Positions 61,460 to 64,000 of a stretch of 64,000 nucleotides of DNA are shown here, piece by piece. A model generated the notes under the pieces. It searched no databases. It worked only from the letters and a program-made list of their open reading frames with translations, and was not told where the DNA came from. Source of the DNA: Isochrysis galbana (lineage: Eukaryota > Haptophyta > Isochrysidales > Isochrysidaceae); contig CM030934.1 of assembly GCA_018136815.1 (NCBI GenBank), positions 3,684,710 through 3,748,709 on the forward strand, read 5' to 3'. Numbering within the stretch: the stretch's first letter is position 1; every line of letters begins with the position of its first letter. Made by a program: the position numbers and the translations under genes.

Positions 61460-61700
61460 GCCAGGTGTCCGAGTGATACTGTGGGGAGGGGGCAGTGCCC
61501 CCTCCCCTCGATATTTGTCCTCTCCTCGATATTTGTCCTCCCCAAGTGCACGCACTGATCCTGCGCACCCCAGCTCGCCCTCTCCTCGAGGCCACGGCTG
61601 GGGGAAAACCCCTGTTGCGGGTCAAGGGGGCCTGAGGTGTCGTTCCGTCAATTATGGGACAAATCGAATGGAGCCATCAAATGTCCATAGTCATTTATAC
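61460..61700. repeat. Composite repeat, units B-A(inverse)
   Basis: Unit B with duplicated TCCTCTCCTCGATATTTGTCCTC, GGGGGCAGTGCCCCCTCCCC and GGGGGAAAACCCC is followed directly by inverse unit A (GGTGTCGTTCCGTCAATTATGG... AGCCATCAAATGTCCATAG). Orders differ from those at 18.3-18.9 and 53.6-54.2 kb. A possible further unit with CACATCGCGCCGTGCAC lies near 62,120. Confidence 0.75.
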
Positions 61701-62149
61701 AACAATATTTGCACATACCCTGTTATCGACTTTTAGGGTGTGTGCGAAAAGGGGTTTTACGTGTGTGCGAATTTTTTTTACCGCTGCGGCGATCTTTCAT
61801 CTTTCAGGTCGCATCTGATGACGCTCCACGTCGCCCTCGGTGCCACAAAGCAGCCGAGCACGAAGGACCATGTCACGTGATGCCTACCTTTCTTCTGAAC
61901 CAGCTCGATACCGACCGTGACGAACTAGCGTGCATGCAAATGCTGCTTGCTGGGTACAAAGGGTGTGTCACGGAACTAGGCCGAAGTGTCTGTGCTCAGG
62001 TGTCTGGAGGAAGGGGCGTCTGTAGTGAAATGGTGTTTTGTGTCCGCTTAGCGTTTTCGCACATAACGTTAATATCTACGGTGAACACATCGCGCCGCGC
62101 GCTTCCAGAACGCAACTAGCTCACATCGCGCCGTGCACTTCAGTTCCCT

Positions 62150-62940
62150 GCCTAGGGCGGCTTTTCCTCCACGAGTTCTACGCCCCAAAATAGACCGCCA
62201 CGCGTGGGGCAAGGGAGGGGGGTCACTCACCGACGCCATTGCCTTTCGTGGGGCGGGAGGGGTTTCGTGGGCGGGGGGGGGAAAGACGGTTGCCGGGGCA
62301 GGTAGGGGGGACCCTGCGGGGATCCTTGGACACCCAGGGGAGGTGGGAGATAGTGGTTCAAAAAGAGTGCGAGTGACCGGGCTACCAAAGGGAGGCCATG
62401 GCCACATAACACATAACACATGGGGGGTCACGAGGGATTCAAAGGACAGCACGAAGGTGCCCACCAACAGAGCTCGGCTCAGTCGTCAGTCGGCGGGCGA
62501 ACTTGATGTTCGACCCGTAGAGCAATCTCCTGGGCCAAGCTTGTCGCTCCAGTCGCGAGCAAGCTATGCAACACCCCACCACACGCCCGCGGGAGCGTGG
62601 TGGAGATCGACCACCTCGAGCGGCACGGCCGCCATCGCTCCGCTCCTCGGAAAAGAAGTGGCAGAAGAATTCTTCGCCCTCCCTCACGACAAAAGTACTC
62701 GCTTCCAAGAAGGATGGAGGGAGTTTTCTGTTTCTTCCCCTCCCCACCCCAAACCGTGGGGACGCCGTGCGCGCCTTTGCACTGATGATCGGGGCTCGAT
62801 CGTTGCAATCGGGCAATCGGGGCGGGATCACCACGGCTGCTGTCGCCAGCCAGTTCGTGGGTGTGAGGTCATCGCCCTCTGCGGTCAGGGAGGGTGTGGT
62901 AGATGGGGGCGCCTAGAGTACTGGCCACCGCGAAAACCAT
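62150..62940 (-). mobile_element. hAT-related remnant, inverse copy of 9.45-9.83 kb
   Basis: The minus strand of about 62,420-62,800 matches 9,500-9,800: GGTGGTCGATCTCCACCACG-like, CTTGGCCCAGGAGAT and GAATCCCTCGTGACCCCCCA blocks. The transposase C-terminus itself is not present here. Confidence 0.65.
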
Positions 62941-63149
62941 CGGTGGCCAGTGAAGCAATTAACTAGAGTTGATAGAAGAACTTGGAGGCGACTGAAGGGA
63001 TAGGGATTGGTTTGACTTTAAGGCACCAGTGGAGATGGCAGACGTCTTGAAGATGGAGGTGGGTACATCAGTTGGATGAACGACTCAGAACTCAGCTTGC
63101 AGGCAGAAAAGTAGAAACAGACAAGACGACGACATCGATTCATCCACAT

Positions 63150-63857
63150 TCATGTCTCATCTTGCTCATACCCGCCAGGCTTGTGTATTCGCCAGAAGTC
63201 GACATCAACATCAGCGCTCGCCTTGCGATGGTGCTTATACATACGCGGGATCTCAAACTTGAGCTCCGCGATGACTTCCCCCTCGGCGCCCAGCTCGGCA
63301 GCTGTCTTTCCGATGAATGCCCTGGTGCTAGTCTTGTGAAGAGTGTACAATGAGCCTCCGGACCTGCACAATGCAAAGCCAGCACGCAGGAATGCCACGT
63401 CGAGACCGTTGTTCTCTGGACGCGTACCAAATGGGGGGTTCATCAGGACCACATCGAATGCGCCCCCCACGCTCCGGCCCGACGCTGTGGAGCCCGTGGT
63501 GGCGCCGTCTGTACCTGGCGCTGGCGCATGGATTGAGAGCTGCAGCACATCGCAACCCAACACGTCCACAGGCACATCGAACTCGGCGACGTTCTGGGCA
63601 GCGACAGCGAGTACCTGCTCGTCTATGTCGACGGCGAGCACATGCGCCGCGCCCATCATCGCCGCACCGATCCCAAGGATGCCGCCGCCGCACCCGAGGT
63701 CAGCGACGAGCACGCCTTCGAGGCCGTCACGGTCCTCGACGGCAAACAGCATGTGAGCGGCGATGTCGGGCGGCGTGGGGTACTGCTCAAGCTCGGACTT
63801 TGGCTTTGGCCACGTTCGCACCTGCTGAAGCTCGCCCACCAGCTCCTTGAGCCGCAT
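63150..63857 (-). CDS. METTL5: METTL5-type 18S rRNA adenine-N6 methyltransferase
   Basis: 235 residues from the MRLKELVGEL methionine (63,857), chosen because METTL5 proteins begin this way; the open frame upstream is leader. ELEQYPTPPDIAAHML is the conserved N-terminal signature. SAM binding is VADLGCGGGILGIGA (51-65) and VDID (76-79); the catalytic motif is NPPFG (140-144). The C-terminus has LKFEIPRMYKHHRK. In animals METTL5 with TRMT112 methylates A1832 of 18S rRNA. An insert of about 20 residues rich in Gly/Thr/Ser (112-131) precedes the catalytic strand. Another possibility is a HemK-type enzyme, but the PTPP and PRMYKHH signatures favour METTL5. Confidence 0.92.
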   Translation of the reverse strand: MRLKELVGELQQVRTWPKPKSELEQYPTPPDIAAHMLFAVEDRDGLEGVLVADLGCGGGILGIGAAMMGAAHVLAVDIDEQVLAVAAQNVAEFDVPVDVLGCDVLQLSIHAPAPGTDGATTGSTASGRSVGGAFDVVLMNPPFGTRPENNGLDVAFLRAGFALCRSGGSLYTLHKTSTRAFIGKTAAELGAEGEVIAELKFEIPRMYKHHRKASADVDVDFWRIHKPGGYEQDET

Positions 63858-64000
63858 GGGGCGCGGGTCTGCTCCCAGCCCCACCTCCCCGGCCCACACG
63901 GCCCACACGGCCTCCTCCCTTTCTCTCGTCTCTTTTCGTATGTACTCCTTCAACGTACAATACAAGTAGGTGGTAAAAATAATACGCGCGTTCACTTTTT
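63858..64000. other. METTL5 upstream region at the window edge
   Basis: Short 5' flank with no recognised motif; the window ends here. Confidence 0.4.

Overview
The window looks like nuclear DNA of a GC-rich, repeat-laden unicellular alga. A haptophyte is my best guess, with a pelagophyte or another chromist alga possible. The evidence is spliceosomal introns, eukaryotic housekeeping genes (SRP68, U2AF1, TRM1, ZNHIT1/SWC6, FAM32A, METTL5), plastid-type proteins (a fibrillin-like protein and a 2Fe-2S ferredoxin domain), a long-form isocitrate dehydrogenase with a C-terminal EF-hand, and a fragment that resembles algal large-DNA-virus genes. Introns are GT-AG, but about a third of the donors I could place read GTGCG.

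Layout. 1-3.5 kb is repeats. 3.5-9.3 kb is the most striking part: two Cys-loop (pentameric ligand-gated) channel subunits stand head to head as a near-perfect palindrome around three 91-bp tandem repeats. Both carry EF-hands in the cytoplasmic loop. 9.3-14 kb holds a hAT transposase tail and two LINE copies, one flanked by a 16-bp target-site duplication just upstream of a membrane-anchored glutathione transferase (14.1-14.9 kb). 15-18 kb holds further LINE pieces, one of which truncates an acidic host ORF. 19.5-22.5 kb is an eight- or nine-exon isocitrate dehydrogenase on the minus strand. 22.1-27 kb is low-complexity sequence, a small TIR element and a hypothetical ORF. A histidine phosphatase lies at 27.4 kb. 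28-32 kb is repeats, including an old Ty3/Gypsy-like relic. Next come a fibrillin-like gene (32.5 kb), SRP68 in five exons (36.7-39.2 kb) and a SAM-like/ferredoxin fusion (40.4 kb).

41.5-45.5 kb is bounded by inverted copies of one terminal sequence. It contains a compact three-gene cluster of probable viral origin (including a membrane-anchored triple-knottin protein), a hAT transposase tail and a nested smaller element. U2AF1 follows (46.3-48.6 kb, four exons), then hAT fragments, ZNHIT1 (52.1 kb), intronless TRM1 (54.4-56.3 kb), a kinase pseudogene fragment (57.1 kb), a PC-esterase/TBL-like protein (57.4-59.4 kb), FAM32A (60.8 kb), more repeats, and METTL5 at the right edge.

The genes do not form a pathway; they are a typical unlinked eukaryotic set separated by transposable elements. 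Three proteins in the first 22 kb (two channels and the dehydrogenase) carry canonical or near-canonical EF-hands, so Ca2+ control recurs, although their proximity may be chance. All calls come from reading the sequence; no searches were run.
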